A stretch of DNA of 64,000 bases from Hydrangea macrophylla. Taxonomy: Eukaryota; Streptophyta; Magnoliopsida; Cornales; Hydrangeaceae. The notes under the pieces are model-generated. The model saw nothing but the letters and a program-made list of their open reading frames with translations, was not told the DNA's origin and did not search any database. Position numbers and translations under genes: made by a program. Positions 1-9,968 of this stretch are shown here, piece after piece (the stretch's first letter is position 1; each line of letters starts with the position of its first letter). The DNA is taken from NCBI GenBank assembly GCA_033977485.1, contig CM066988.1, positions 140,127,359 through 140,191,358 of the forward strand. Direction: 5' to 3'.

Positions 1-455
1 TAGATGATTTTCAATTTACTAGGTTCCCAAGAGCATCCACATTTGCATCAGTAGCAGCAATTCCAAATACAATCACCTCACCTTACTAGCAGCTTGTGCG
101 CATAAGCATCTCTGTTTTTGTTATCTGTTCCTTTCTAACTAATCTCACGCTTAAATCTCTAACAAACTATTCTAGGATTTGGTGCTATTTCGCCTACAAC
201 TATATTTATTTTTAATCAATTTTGATTAATTCTAAAAGAACTATTATTCTTCTTTCATTTTTATTGTTTTCTTTTTCATTGATTTTATTAATTGCAAATG
301 CTCATGAATGGTTCATATGTAACACGGATGAAATGTGTGTGTGTGCCTATTCTATATGCCAAAGAAAAGAAAATCCTAATCCTAACACATAAACACATAA
401 GCACCTAAAATCCTCATCCATGTCAAGTGTGCTAAGTTCTCCTTTTATTGTGATC
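1..455. other. AT-rich non-coding flank
   Basis: No coding region, tRNA or structured repeat was recognised here. It ends at the CTTAT target-site copy (456-460) of the first solo LTR. Confidence 0.6.
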
Positions 456-786
456 CTTATTGTCACGCCCCGACGTAGCATAAATAAGGAAAGCGTTTAA
501 TTTCCTTTATGGACCCATAGGTCGCGACAGTTTGAAGGATCGATTCCGTCCCAAACGTCGAACAACAAAACATAATAATCAGAGCAGAGCAATCAAGGCT
601 TACAAAAGTTTTACTAACTTATTACATCTTACGATACGGGGTCAACTAAGGCACAGACCGCCTTAACACAAAACAATAACTTATCATTTATTACAGTCAT
701 CCTTATAAACAAACATTTTAAAACTTAAAACATATAACTTAAATATGCAATGATGATAACAGTTTCTCTTCCAAAAGCAACCGTTC

Positions 787-882
787 TCAATTAGCATAGT
801 CATAAGATTCCTCCTGATTATAACCTGAAAAGCCTGAACACGAATGTCCAGGACGCATCAACGTCGTCAGCTTCAAGAAGCT
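787..882 (-). other. Short ORF segment conserved between two LTRs, ending YDYAN-stop
   Basis: Reads 31 residues then TGA, starting SFLKLTTLMRPGHSC and ending SYDYAN, directly after an acceptor-like CACCAG. LTR 8 has a 32-codon counterpart at 63801-63896 with the same length, no indel and the same ending. Function unknown. My count is 10 replacement and 5 silent codon differences, so selection for a protein is not shown. Confidence 0.45.
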
Positions 883-1137
883 GGTGAGTATTAAAAACAT
901 AATTTTAAATGTAAAACATACTCATTTACAAATTTTTCCTTTTTAAGTTTGTAAAAATCAACGGTTTCACCACGGAAAGAATTCAATTATAAAACAATGG
1001 AGAAAGTATTTAAAAGTCGTTCATTCATTAAAACATATGATCGTGTATGAGACAATGCACCACACTCATCTTACCGACTCTTTTCTCTCGACAAACACAA
1101 CAACCCACTATCTCACTCCAGTATCTTTGAAACACTA

Positions 1138-1415
1138 AGGTAGCCACACTTTAGCAACGGGGTGCCAGGGAATGTCCAGTTTGCCTCACACTTTGGTCCG
1201 GGGTACCAGGGAGTGTCTAATGCCTCACACTTTAAATACCTAAATCGCCATGCAAATGCCGGAGGAACCCTCACGCAGTATCCAGACTCGGGTATCAGGG
1301 AGTGTCCGTAGGCCACACTTTAGCACTACCATGGGTGTCAAGGAATGTCCAAGTTCGGTGTCACATACTTTAACGCTACCATGGGCGCCAGGGAGTGTCC
1401 AAATTTTCCACCGTC
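1138..1415. repeat. Degenerate minisatellite inside solo LTR 1
   Basis: Repeated words such as CACACTTT and CAGGGARTGTCC recur at about 35-50 bp spacing, often preceded by ACCATGGGYGC. LTR 2 (about 5010-5130) and LTR 8 (63235-63530) carry different degenerate arrays in a similar 3' part of the LTR. Confidence 0.6.
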
Positions 1416-1816
1416 GCATTACAAAGATACTCTCACCGCAATCTCAACACGTCACACTTTGGTGCACCATAACCAGGAAGTGTCCACCACACAATCTCAA
1501 TCTCAATCTCAATCTCAATTTCATACTCTTTCCACACTGACCATTACTCTTTTCCACACTGACTGACACCCACATGCATGTACCACTGACTCCACATGTA
1601 TGCCATGAAATTTAAACATAAAGGAATTCGTCGAATTAAAGGAACAACGTACGTACGGGGATCGATAAGTCATAAGATATTGTTTTAATCTTTTCTAACA
1701 TAACCAATAGTATTCTGTTTTAATAAAATTCCCAAACAGAACCTTAACGGTGCTTTAAAATTAATCCAAACAGTCCCTTATACGAAAACACACAAAAACC
1801 AGAAACTGCCAAAAGT

Positions 1817-2051
1817 CGGGCGCGCGGGCCGCTCGCGCGATCTGCCTAATTTTCATTTTATTATAAAAACATTTCTTTCTGCCTGAAAATAGCCACCTCG
1901 CGCGCGTGGGTCGCTCGCGCGAATGGTCTCTCGCACGACTGGCTCATTTTTCATTTTCTATATAAAGCTTTTCTGTCTGTCCGAAAACACGAAGCTCGAG
2001 CGCGCGGCTCGCGACCCCTCGCGCGGGCCGCTTGCGCGATCGCGCGCGCGA
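1817..2051. repeat. CG-rich palindromic word array in solo LTR 1
   Basis: Blocks such as GCGCGCGGGCCGCTCGCGCG near 1820-1840, CGCGCGTGGGTCGCTCGCGC near 1900-1920 and several near 1998-2051 stand out from an AT-rich background. Each block has two CGCGCG-like half words separated by a short GGG or CCC core. Similar blocks occur in the Athila-like LTRs. Confidence 0.75.
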
Positions 2052-2773
2052 GATGAAGCAGAGACTTCGTCTTCTTCGTCAGAACTGCTCTGTTTCAGTT
2101 TTCAGGGCTCTTTTGACCCATTTCCGAATCCGGAAGTAAATAAGGCATGTAATATATGAAAATCTTTGTTTTTCAATGAGGATTAAGAATCTATAACCAA
2201 TTTTACATGAATCAATCTATAACTAAAGAATTTTATAAAAAACTAAAAGATCACAAAACTAATTTGTTTATATACTTTCTCATGTGAATGAATTAGGCTC
2301 TAAAACTTCAAACATAGTATATATGATGTATAATCTTTCATAATCATCTCTAAAAACGGATTTTGGTTAAGTTTGAAAAATCCAAGTTTCTAAGCTTTGA
2401 AATTCCAACGTTTGATCATCAATGGAGATTAACAATTACATACACTCAAGTAGTAACTAAGCATGAATTACATTTAAGAGTGAGTTTAAAATACTCACTG
2501 ATGATAAGGATAAAGAGAGTGTGTTGAGAAAGAAGTAGCAATACAAGAATCCAATTGAAGCTTGGCCATGGAGATATAAGTTTCTCTCTCTATAAAATTT
2601 AGAACTCTTAGCTCTCTCTGAAACTCTCTGAATTTGAAGTGCATAATAGGTGTTTAGAGGGAGTGTATGTGAGTGTATATAGAGAGAGCCAAACTTGGCC
2701 ACCAAGTTCCACCTTGAAGGCTCAACAAATTGATTTTCTTTCCTTAATTTCTAAAAGAACTACTAATTCACAG

Positions 2774-2774
<1 letters not shown>

Positions 2775-2823
<49 letters not shown>
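2775..2823. repeat. (TG)n microsatellite
   Basis: About 24 uninterrupted TG units within solo LTR 1, just upstream of the predicted minus-strand TATA box. Confidence 0.95.
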
Positions 2824-2824
<1 letters not shown>

Positions 2825-3494
2825 GATATACATATGTATACACAAACTCTACAAACTTGAAGAGGCAACACTAGGCTAGTAGGGGGCAATGTAGAGGTGT
2901 TTGGGAATTCAACTTATGAACACAACATTAAAACACACTCTAAAGACATAGGCAAACAAGGCACACACAATATGTCAAAGAATCACTTATAATGTTTGGC
3001 AAATTAGCTTTTGGCACTAGGAATGCACAAACCCAAAAGCAATATCCAAACAAGGCATAACCAATGATTACTTTCCATGAATGGCAATAAAGCACACATC
3101 ATCTCAACTTTACGTCACTTCAAAATCTGTGAAATTTTAACGCGGCGCGGACAGCTTTGAATATAAACTGGTATTTTCGTGACGCGGTGTTCGTCACAAA
3201 AATACAGAAAATTCACTTTAACGTAAGAATTGATTTTCCGATTTTATAAAAATACTGATTGAGTCAAAAGCAAACATTTTCACCATTTTGATATACAGTT
3301 TTGAATTCTAACACAGGTGTTGCTAAATTTTATAAAATTGCAGTTTGACCCCAATAAAATTTCAATAGAAATTAAGTCAAGAATTAAGATTTAACATGTG
3401 AGAATTGAAATTAAAATGAAAGCAATAATACAAGTTGAATTTAGATATGACAATGCAATTAAATGTTTATGAATTTTTAGGTTGTTACACTTAT

Positions 3495-4207
3495 TACCCC
3501 TTCAAGGATTGGGTATTTAAAAATTTTTGAAATTCGTTTGGAAAGTATTTCCTGGATGATAAAATCTTTTGAAAACAATTCTTGAGAATTCTTTTGAGAA
3601 CGAGAATGTTTAAATGTTCCTTAACAAAGATGATTGGACTGAAATTTTGCTTTAAAATTCATTTGAAAAGCATTTCTCCCAAAAACAATTCCCAAGATTT
3701 TTGGACTCTTACTTTGAAAAATGATCGTGTGAGAATATACCTTAACAAAGTTTAGTTTACAGCTTTTGCTTGATCAAAAGAAAACTAATTTTGGAGACTT
3801 TTTAAACAACATTTTGGGATAAAAGGTGATGATGGTTTATCAAAATCTAGCTCTCAAAAGTGAATTTTAAAACTTCCGAGTAGAAGAATCACACGATTGA
3901 ATTATCACTGTACTCTTCATGAATTCGGTTGCATACAAGGTCAATGATGCTTAGCTTGACAAGATATAAGAAGTGTAATCTTATAATAAAAAATATGACA
4001 CATTCCCAAATGTCATGGGACATGAGAAGGAATTACTAGAAGGTGATTAAAAGATTATACATCCTACATCAAGTAAGCATCGTCATCATCTCAAATAATT
4101 CCTTCCGGGCATACAAAACTCCCTAGCATATAATCCTAATTAAGAATTGATTCTCTAATTTTGAGAGGTTCTATGGAAGCTATCATGCAAAGGCCGGGAT
4201 TTGGTCA
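3495..4207. other. Non-coding spacer between two solo LTRs
   Basis: AT-rich sequence with repeated TTTTGAGAA and TTTGAAAA words. I see no gene or bounded element. Confidence 0.5.
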
Positions 4208-5470
4208 AATAATGTCACGCCCCGGAGCAACAAAAATAGAGAAAAATAAATTTCATTTTTGGGTCCACAGGGAATGACTGGTGAATGTCACTAATGATCC
4301 ACACCACACAGTGCTAGTCTACAACAAGGATATTAATAAAAACAAATTGGATATACAAAACCGTTGCTTCTATTACAAACATCAGAGTTATTACAACAGT
4401 GAAGCTACAGCGGAAGTATATAAGGTTTGGAAGCAACATATGCCCAAGTACCAAATATAACAAAATAGTCTAAATAGAAAAATAAACTATTAACTATCTC
4501 CAAGTCTTCAGCTGGCGTAAACATCAGCATAGTAGTCCTCCCCGGCATAGGTGTCATCAGTGGGACCACCCTCTGTGTACTCCTCTCCCGGATAGTAACC
4601 GTCGTTGTAGGATCGGTCATCTGCAGAATGAGGTACATGATAGTCTAGACGGGGAAAAGTCCAGGCAATAAAGACCGTCAGCTTACTGAGAGCTGAATGA
4701 GCATAAACTAACAAGGTACCAATTATCTGAAGTAAAATAACTTATGAAGGTTATAAGATATACATTTACTCAGTAATATCTTTTCTTTATTCAACATTGT
4801 GTAACTCGAACCCACATTTTAATTGCAAGGACCTACTGGCTCTTATGACTCCGATCTGATTGTGACATTCCTAGATACACCACTACTCTTGTCGACCATG
4901 GCTAAGAACATAGAGTACATATTCTCTACCCACTGAAATTCATGGATATAAACCCTCGAGCACGACGTATCATTTTATCACCATGACTTATCGATATCTT
5001 TCCAGTGATCTCCCATCCACCGCTCGTTAAGGACATAACCCGACCACCGCTCATTAAGGATATATATAGATCACCGGACTATCTCTGAACTACTTGGTCT
5101 TGCCCACTGCTTGTTAAGGATATAACCCATCCACCACATGTGAAAGCATATCATGACCAAGCGTCTCTCCATGTACCATTCCCATAACTTATCAAACCTA
5201 CTTATGTTCTGTACTAACATCGACACATAACAACTCCCAATGTGGCTTGACTACTCTGATTAAAAGAAACGGATACTGATAAACTCATACACGAATCAAC
5301 ATGTTACCCACGTCGTCACGTTAATCCATTTTTCTTAAATAATACTTTATCTTTGTTGTCACATTTTCCCTGATCAACCCAGAATCGCATAACGGAAGCC
5401 CGAATCGAGAAACGAACAATCAAACCCTTAATATAATAAATAGGCAAAGGAATCCATGTTCTGTCAATAC

Positions 5471-5671
5471 CAATCGATTGGGATAAGGTCCAATCGATTG
5501 GAACAAAAATCATAACAATCGATTGAGGGAACTGGCAATCGATTGGGTCTAAAATAATGTCAATCGATTGCTAACATTGGCAATCGATTGGAATGCCAAT
5601 CGATTGGAATTCTATCTAATCGATTGGGTCCAGACTGATGGCAATCGATTGGTAATTATGCCAATCGATTG
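5471..5671. repeat. CAATCGATTG palindrome cluster A
   Basis: Nine exact copies of the 10-bp perfect palindrome CAATCGATTG (starts 5471, 5491, 5516, 5536, 5561, 5581, 5597, 5642, 5662) and one variant (5617) lie within 201 bp, mostly followed by GG. Spacing is 16-25 bp. Confidence 0.95.
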
Positions 5672-6034
5672 GCACTTCGTCTTCACCAGCAGATTATAAA
5701 AATAGCATATATAAACGTCAAAACTATGCATTTAACATATCTAAACTTCACCATAACTTGTATAAACGTTAAATAGAGGGACCAAGTGAGTTGTAACTCA
5801 CCTAGGGTGTGTTTGGTTGTGTTTTAAGCTTAAAACTCAAACCTCTCTCTCTCTCTCTTCCTTCTCTTTCTCTTCTCCCCTGTCCAGCTCTCTCTTTCTT
5901 CTCTGTCTCTTCTTCTTTCTCCTATCCTTGTTCTCCTCTTCTCTTTTTTTCCTGGCAAGGGCAGTGAGTGTGTGTGTATGTGGGTATGTATATATATAGA
6001 TATATGTGTTGAATATATATACTCACAAGATGTG

Positions 6035-6035
<1 letters not shown>

Positions 6036-6074
<39 letters not shown>
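6036..6074. repeat. (CT)n microsatellite
   Basis: About 19 CT units in solo LTR 2, near the predicted transcription start. Confidence 0.95.
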
Positions 6075-6077
<3 letters not shown>

Positions 6078-6184
6078 GGTCTGAAAACAACCCCAAGGCC
6101 AAAAATACTCTCATATATATAGAGTTGTGAGAGTGTCACACGTTTAAAGCTCAAACAAAGAAGAAAACTTGTCTCAGCTTATGC

Positions 6185-6326
6185 CAATCGATTGGTAATG
6201 ATGGCAATCTATTGGAATAGATGACAATCGATTGGTATGTTGCCACGTCATAAAATTTATTTGATAGAATGGCAATCGATTGGAATAATGTCAATCGATT
6301 GGTAACTGAAAAGTGACAATCGATTG
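6185..6326. repeat. CAATCGATTG palindrome cluster B
   Basis: Exact copies at 6185, 6225, 6273, 6292 and 6317, and a one-base variant (CAATCTATTG) at 6205. This cluster is on the upstream side of the predicted minus-strand TATA box; cluster A is on the transcribed side. Confidence 0.95.
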
Positions 6327-6351
6327 GTAACCAAATTTTACCAAAAGAAAG

Positions 6352-6993
6352 AAAAGTTTATATAGGTATACAGAATGAAGTTTTATTTATTAATACTCTC
6401 CAGAAATTTCAGGGTATTACAAATAAGGATCATTGGCACACATCCGATATGATGCTTTATATACCAAAACATGGTACGAGATCAAATGTGATCACATGGT
6501 CCCATGATAACTTAACCGACCGGGCAGGTTGCCCCGAGCCTCCAAGGTCATAGTTTCGTGTAATCGACTGGCGAGACATGCAAATGCAATGCAATGCAAC
6601 AGGCACACAAAAATAAATTAATTCAATTAAAAATTATGCTTTCAAGTATAATCCTCAAGTGAACCCAATTAAAAAGTTTATATAGGTATACAGAATGAAG
6701 TTTTATTTATTAATACTCTCTAGAAATTTCAGGGTATTACAAATAAGGATCATTGGCACACATCCGATATGATGCTTTATATACCAAAACATGGTACGAG
6801 ATCAAATGTGATCACATGGTCCCATGATAACTTAACCGACCGGGCAGGTTGCCCCGAGCCTCCAAGGTCATAGTTTCGTGTAATCGACTGGCGAGACATG
6901 CAAATGCAATGCAATGCAATGCAACAGGCACACAAAAATAAATTAATTCAATTAAAAATTATGCTTTCAAGTATAATCCTCAAGTGAACCCAA
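6352..6993. repeat. Tandem duplication of about 320 bp across an LTR-flank junction
   Basis: Copy 1 is about 6352-6667 and copy 2 about 6672-6993. Each holds the last 70 bp of solo LTR 2, its TSD and about 245 bp of flank. By eye the copies differ by one C/T change (6711 against 6721 region) and by one extra ATGCA/GCAAT unit in copy 2, so the duplication is younger than the LTR insertion. Confidence 0.9.
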
Positions 6994-7029
6994 AATTAGA
7001 ATTCTAGTCTGCGAAACCAGATATTTTGG

Positions 7030-7053
7030 GTTCGATCCCCAGCAGAGTCACCA
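7030..7053 (-). other. Primer-binding-site-like tRNA 3' end, LTR element remnant
   Basis: TTCGATCCCCAGCAGAGTCA followed by CCA resembles a tRNA T-arm and acceptor end, as seen (reverse complemented) in retrotransposon primer-binding sites. A TG start follows at 7057. I could not find the second LTR or coding region, so this is a remnant at best. Confidence 0.4.
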
Positions 7054-7306
7054 GATTGTGGATATTGCAGGCTAGCCACATTTTAACTTTTTTTAAATTC
7101 AAATACGAGGTGCCACTTAATCTTTAGAGGAAAATTAAGAAACTGTTATAAAAGCAAATTGATCATTTGGAAACCAGATATTTCTAAGTCCATGGATTAT
7201 GGAATGAGAGGGGAAGGAACCCGGCGGACTAAAACACCCCCTCTCATGCTATCTCGTGATAAGCCTCTACTCAATATTTTTTTTACTCGAATTATTAATC
7301 TACGCA

Positions 7307-9332
7307 TGTGATGACATCCTATTGAAGCGTTTTCTTATCACACTCAAGTATAGGTGATCGTACAAGTAATAAAGTTCTGGAAGTCCAAGTCGAACCCACA
7401 GGGAACGAGAAACAAAGATAGGCAATAACTATTTTGTCACTTAAAAAGAAAATAAAAGATGATTGATTTTTGTGGGGATTTACTAACTACTAGTTTATAT
7501 ATATATATATATATATTTATATTTTGCAATAAAACTAATTAAAAGCTATTTTTTCCTGAGTAGTTTACGGTAAAGATTTTAACAGTGCAAAATAAATTAA
7601 CTAAGATACTAGTAAGAAAATGAATAAAAAGGAAATAAAAGCTAAATTTTTGTGAGATAAACTTTTTAGATTTAATACTAGCGAAAGATATAAATAATAC
7701 AAATATTTAAGAAAAGTTATTAAAAACAGGAAATATTAATTAAGTTGGAAGAAATGATTTAAAGAATTAGGAATATGCAAACCAACACTAGATCCCACAA
7801 CTTTTGTGCATTTGAAAAGCATTTGGCATTTAAGACCGCAGAGTCATTCTTTATTTTAAAATAAACTTTCACTAGTCAGGGTCATATCAAGTGTGTCAAG
7901 TTTGATATGAAACGACGTCATTTGGTTTAAAGAAAAATAAAAAGGCAATTGGGCAGTGGCCAGGTTCGAACCGTGCCCGTCGCGGACGTGGGTTATTCGG
8001 CGTCCAATCCCCACCACTCTGCCACTATACAATTGCATGTCCATTAGTGGATAGAAATATATATAAACACATATTTGATATATAAATTTTTATCATATGA
8101 GTTGTTTGAGTATGCTAGGTGTTTTTTATGACATAAGGCATAGTTTGACAATCCACATAATTAAATTCTTATTTCAAATATGTAATCTTTTGAGCCTAAT
8201 ATAGCCATAGTCTATAAACATGTTAAATAGTCATAAACTATAGATACATGGATATTTTTGGCCATAAATGGAAAAATAACTCATCTAGATAAATTTGCCC
8301 ATTTAAGATTAGTGCACAGAAGCTGTGGTTTCTAAGTTTTTATTGCATATCCCCAATTAAAGTTTTAGCCTACCATTTTGGAATTGAAACTGTTTTCCAA
8401 ATAAAATTTAAAGATAAATTAAATAGATGCACGCAATCACCGTTCAATTAAAATTAAAGTTGTAAAACCAAGGTAAGGGTAAAAACTAATATTATTATAT
8501 TATTTTCTCCACTTAACATGAGTTGGAGTTGAATTTGTGGAATCTGCAAAATAACAAAGTTTAGTACAACTAGGCTAATAAAAAATACATAAATGGAAAT
8601 ACTGAACCAAAAATAAAATACTAAACCTTTGACTTTGGATTCTTGTGGGATCACAGTGGTTGAACTCTAAAAACACAAATAAGGTCAAACCAAATCTTAA
8701 TCTAATTTGGGAGTGAGATATGGATATGGTGTGCTTGGTACTTTAGTAGGTGATTATAACAACTACGTGACTATGAAATATGGCATTTAGTCGCAAAATC
8801 TGTCTTCTAGTGAATGAAAATATTACTATAAAAACTGAAAATTTGAAATTTCAAACTATTTTAGGAGACAACTACAAGTACTACTAGACTAAAAATATTA
8901 AATCTAAATTTAAATAGAACAATTTTTACTACTACAACTTGACAAAGGAACTACGAGAAAACAAATATTTTAATTTAAGAAATATAATACACAAAGTTTT
9001 GCTACATATTTTTCGAAAATGAAATCATCAATTACATAAAAGTAAATTTTTACAACTATTAGAACTAGAAAAAGCTAAGAAAAACTAAAGTTTCCTATTT
9101 CTAGGGACAAGATGAAGTGCTCCCATGATAACCTCCCTAAACTATTCTCTCCCTAACAGTGTGTTAAGATTGTTGTGATGATGTCGTTTACGCTGTTGGG
9201 ATGCCTCGTTTTATAGACGATTTATGAGCAATTCCGTCATTGCTTTCGTCACTCGAAGGTAATGTTTGGCAGTTTTTTCCTCTTTGCGCCTTGATTTTCT
9301 TCCTCCCTCTCTGACACTTTGACAAACGCAGC

Positions 9333-9381
<49 letters not shown>

Positions 9382-9500
9382 AGAAAGTGTGAAAGAAAAA
9401 AAAAAGAATCAAAAAAATATATATATATATATATATATTGTGTACTATCAACCATCAACATCCAAGATGTTGAATTCGTTTGAGTGTTTTTTTTTTTTTT
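7307..9500 (-). mobile_element. Athila-like LTR remnant or solo LTR, edges uncertain
   Basis: The segment GGAAGTCCAAGTCGAACCCA (about 7380) and TATGCAAACCAACACTAG (about 7776) parallel GGAAGTAAAGGTCGAACCCA and TTGCAAACCCACCACTAG in the bounded LTR at 49861-51188, in the same order. A minus-strand TATA (TCTATAAAACG) lies near 9210, also in the equivalent place. The start near TGTGATGACATCC (7307) is a guess. I found no clean TSD or CA end. Confidence 0.4.
7963..8024 (-). ncRNA. tRNA-like Pol III promoter pair (SINE head or tRNA pseudogene)
   Basis: On the minus strand TGGCAGAGTGGT (8024-8013) fits the tRNA A box and GGTTCGAACC (7972-7963) fits the B box, about 40 bp apart. A CAATTG-containing inverted repeat lies outside both (about 7945 and 8030). 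A proper cloverleaf does not fold by eye: the T-stem has mismatches. So this is likely a decayed tRNA or SINE head, not a working tRNA gene. Confidence 0.4.
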
Positions 9501-9504
9501 TTTT
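9335..9504. repeat. (GA)n, (AT)n and poly-T cluster
   Basis: GA tract 9335-9380, AT tract 9418-9438 and T18 at 9487-9504. Confidence 0.95.
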
Positions 9505-9689
9505 GGTCTCATTCAAACAGTAATTTTTAGTGTTTATTACTATTTACTTTTGACTAATAATATGGGAGATACTACAGTGTGGTTGCTACTTCTTTCCTTC
9601 CTTTTAATTTACTTTTATTTTTATCTAAACATAAAAAATGTGTAAAAACAAATAATTACATGCATTTGAGTGACATCACCATTAATTTA

Positions 9690-9966
9690 CTTCCTCCGTC
9701 CCATATTAAGAGTCTCTTTTGGGAATTCCAACTTATTAAGGGGACAATCTTGATTTTGGTGAGATTTTCAACTTTTCAATATTGCCCTTTTTGAAATTCA
9801 AAATTATAGTATCACATCAAAAAAAAAAAAAAAAAGAGAAGAGTTGGATATAATAAAGGGCAAATTTGGAAAGTGTGTATTAAAGTACTTTGACTTTTCA
9901 AAGAGGACTCTTAAAATGGGACATCAAAAACTGGCATCAAAGACTCTTAATATGGGACAGAGGGAG
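9690..9966. mobile_element. Stowaway-type MITE, TSD TA
   Basis: Terminal inverted repeats CTTCCTCCGTCCCATATT and AATATGGGACAGAGGGAG, flanked by TA on both sides (9688-9689, 9967-9968). This is the standard Stowaway (Tc1/mariner-derived) signature; 277 bp, no ORF. It holds an A-tract at about 9821-9836. Confidence 0.9.
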
Positions 9967-9968
9967 TA

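Larger units (their letters stand above)
461..3489 (-). mobile_element. Solo LTR 1, gypsy-type, TSD CTTAT
   Basis: A 3,029-bp segment starts TGTCACGCCCC and ends GGTTGTTACA, flanked by perfect 5-bp direct repeats CTTAT (456-460 and 3490-3494). TG...CA ends plus a 5-bp TSD are the signature of LTR integration; no gag, pol, PBS or second LTR is present, so I read it as a solo LTR. It looks transcribed on the minus strand: a TATA-like CTATATACA lies near 2672-2680, and a donor-like GTGAGTATTTT follows near 2500. It contains a degenerate minisatellite (1138-1415), a TC...CG-rich palindrome block (1817-2051), a (TG)n tract (2775-2823) and a short ORF segment (787-882) also found in LTR 8. Family assignment (chromovirus-like gypsy) is inference from the long LTR and the ends. 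Confidence 0.8.
4213..6421 (-). mobile_element. Solo LTR 2, gypsy-type, TSD AATAA
   Basis: A 2,209-bp segment starts TGTCACGCCCCGGAGC and ends GGGTATTACA with perfect AATAA target repeats (4208-4212, 6422-6426). Its start matches solo LTR 1. No internal retrotransposon region accompanies it. Minus-strand transcription is suggested by CTATATATATGAG (about 6108-6120) followed by a donor-like CTAGGTGAGTTAC near 5803. It carries two clusters of the palindrome CAATCGATTG, a (CT)n tract (6036-6074) and a degenerate array about 5010-5130 (GCTCGTTAAGGAYATAACCC). A minus-strand ORF at 4508-4714 is rich in D, Y and E near its end (EDYYADVYAS); its significance is unknown. The right edge is duplicated in tandem with its flank. 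Confidence 0.8.

Noticed and set aside
5471..6326. CRISPR-like array
   Set aside because: Short palindromes with irregular spacing in plant LTR DNA; no repeats of CRISPR length or cas genes.
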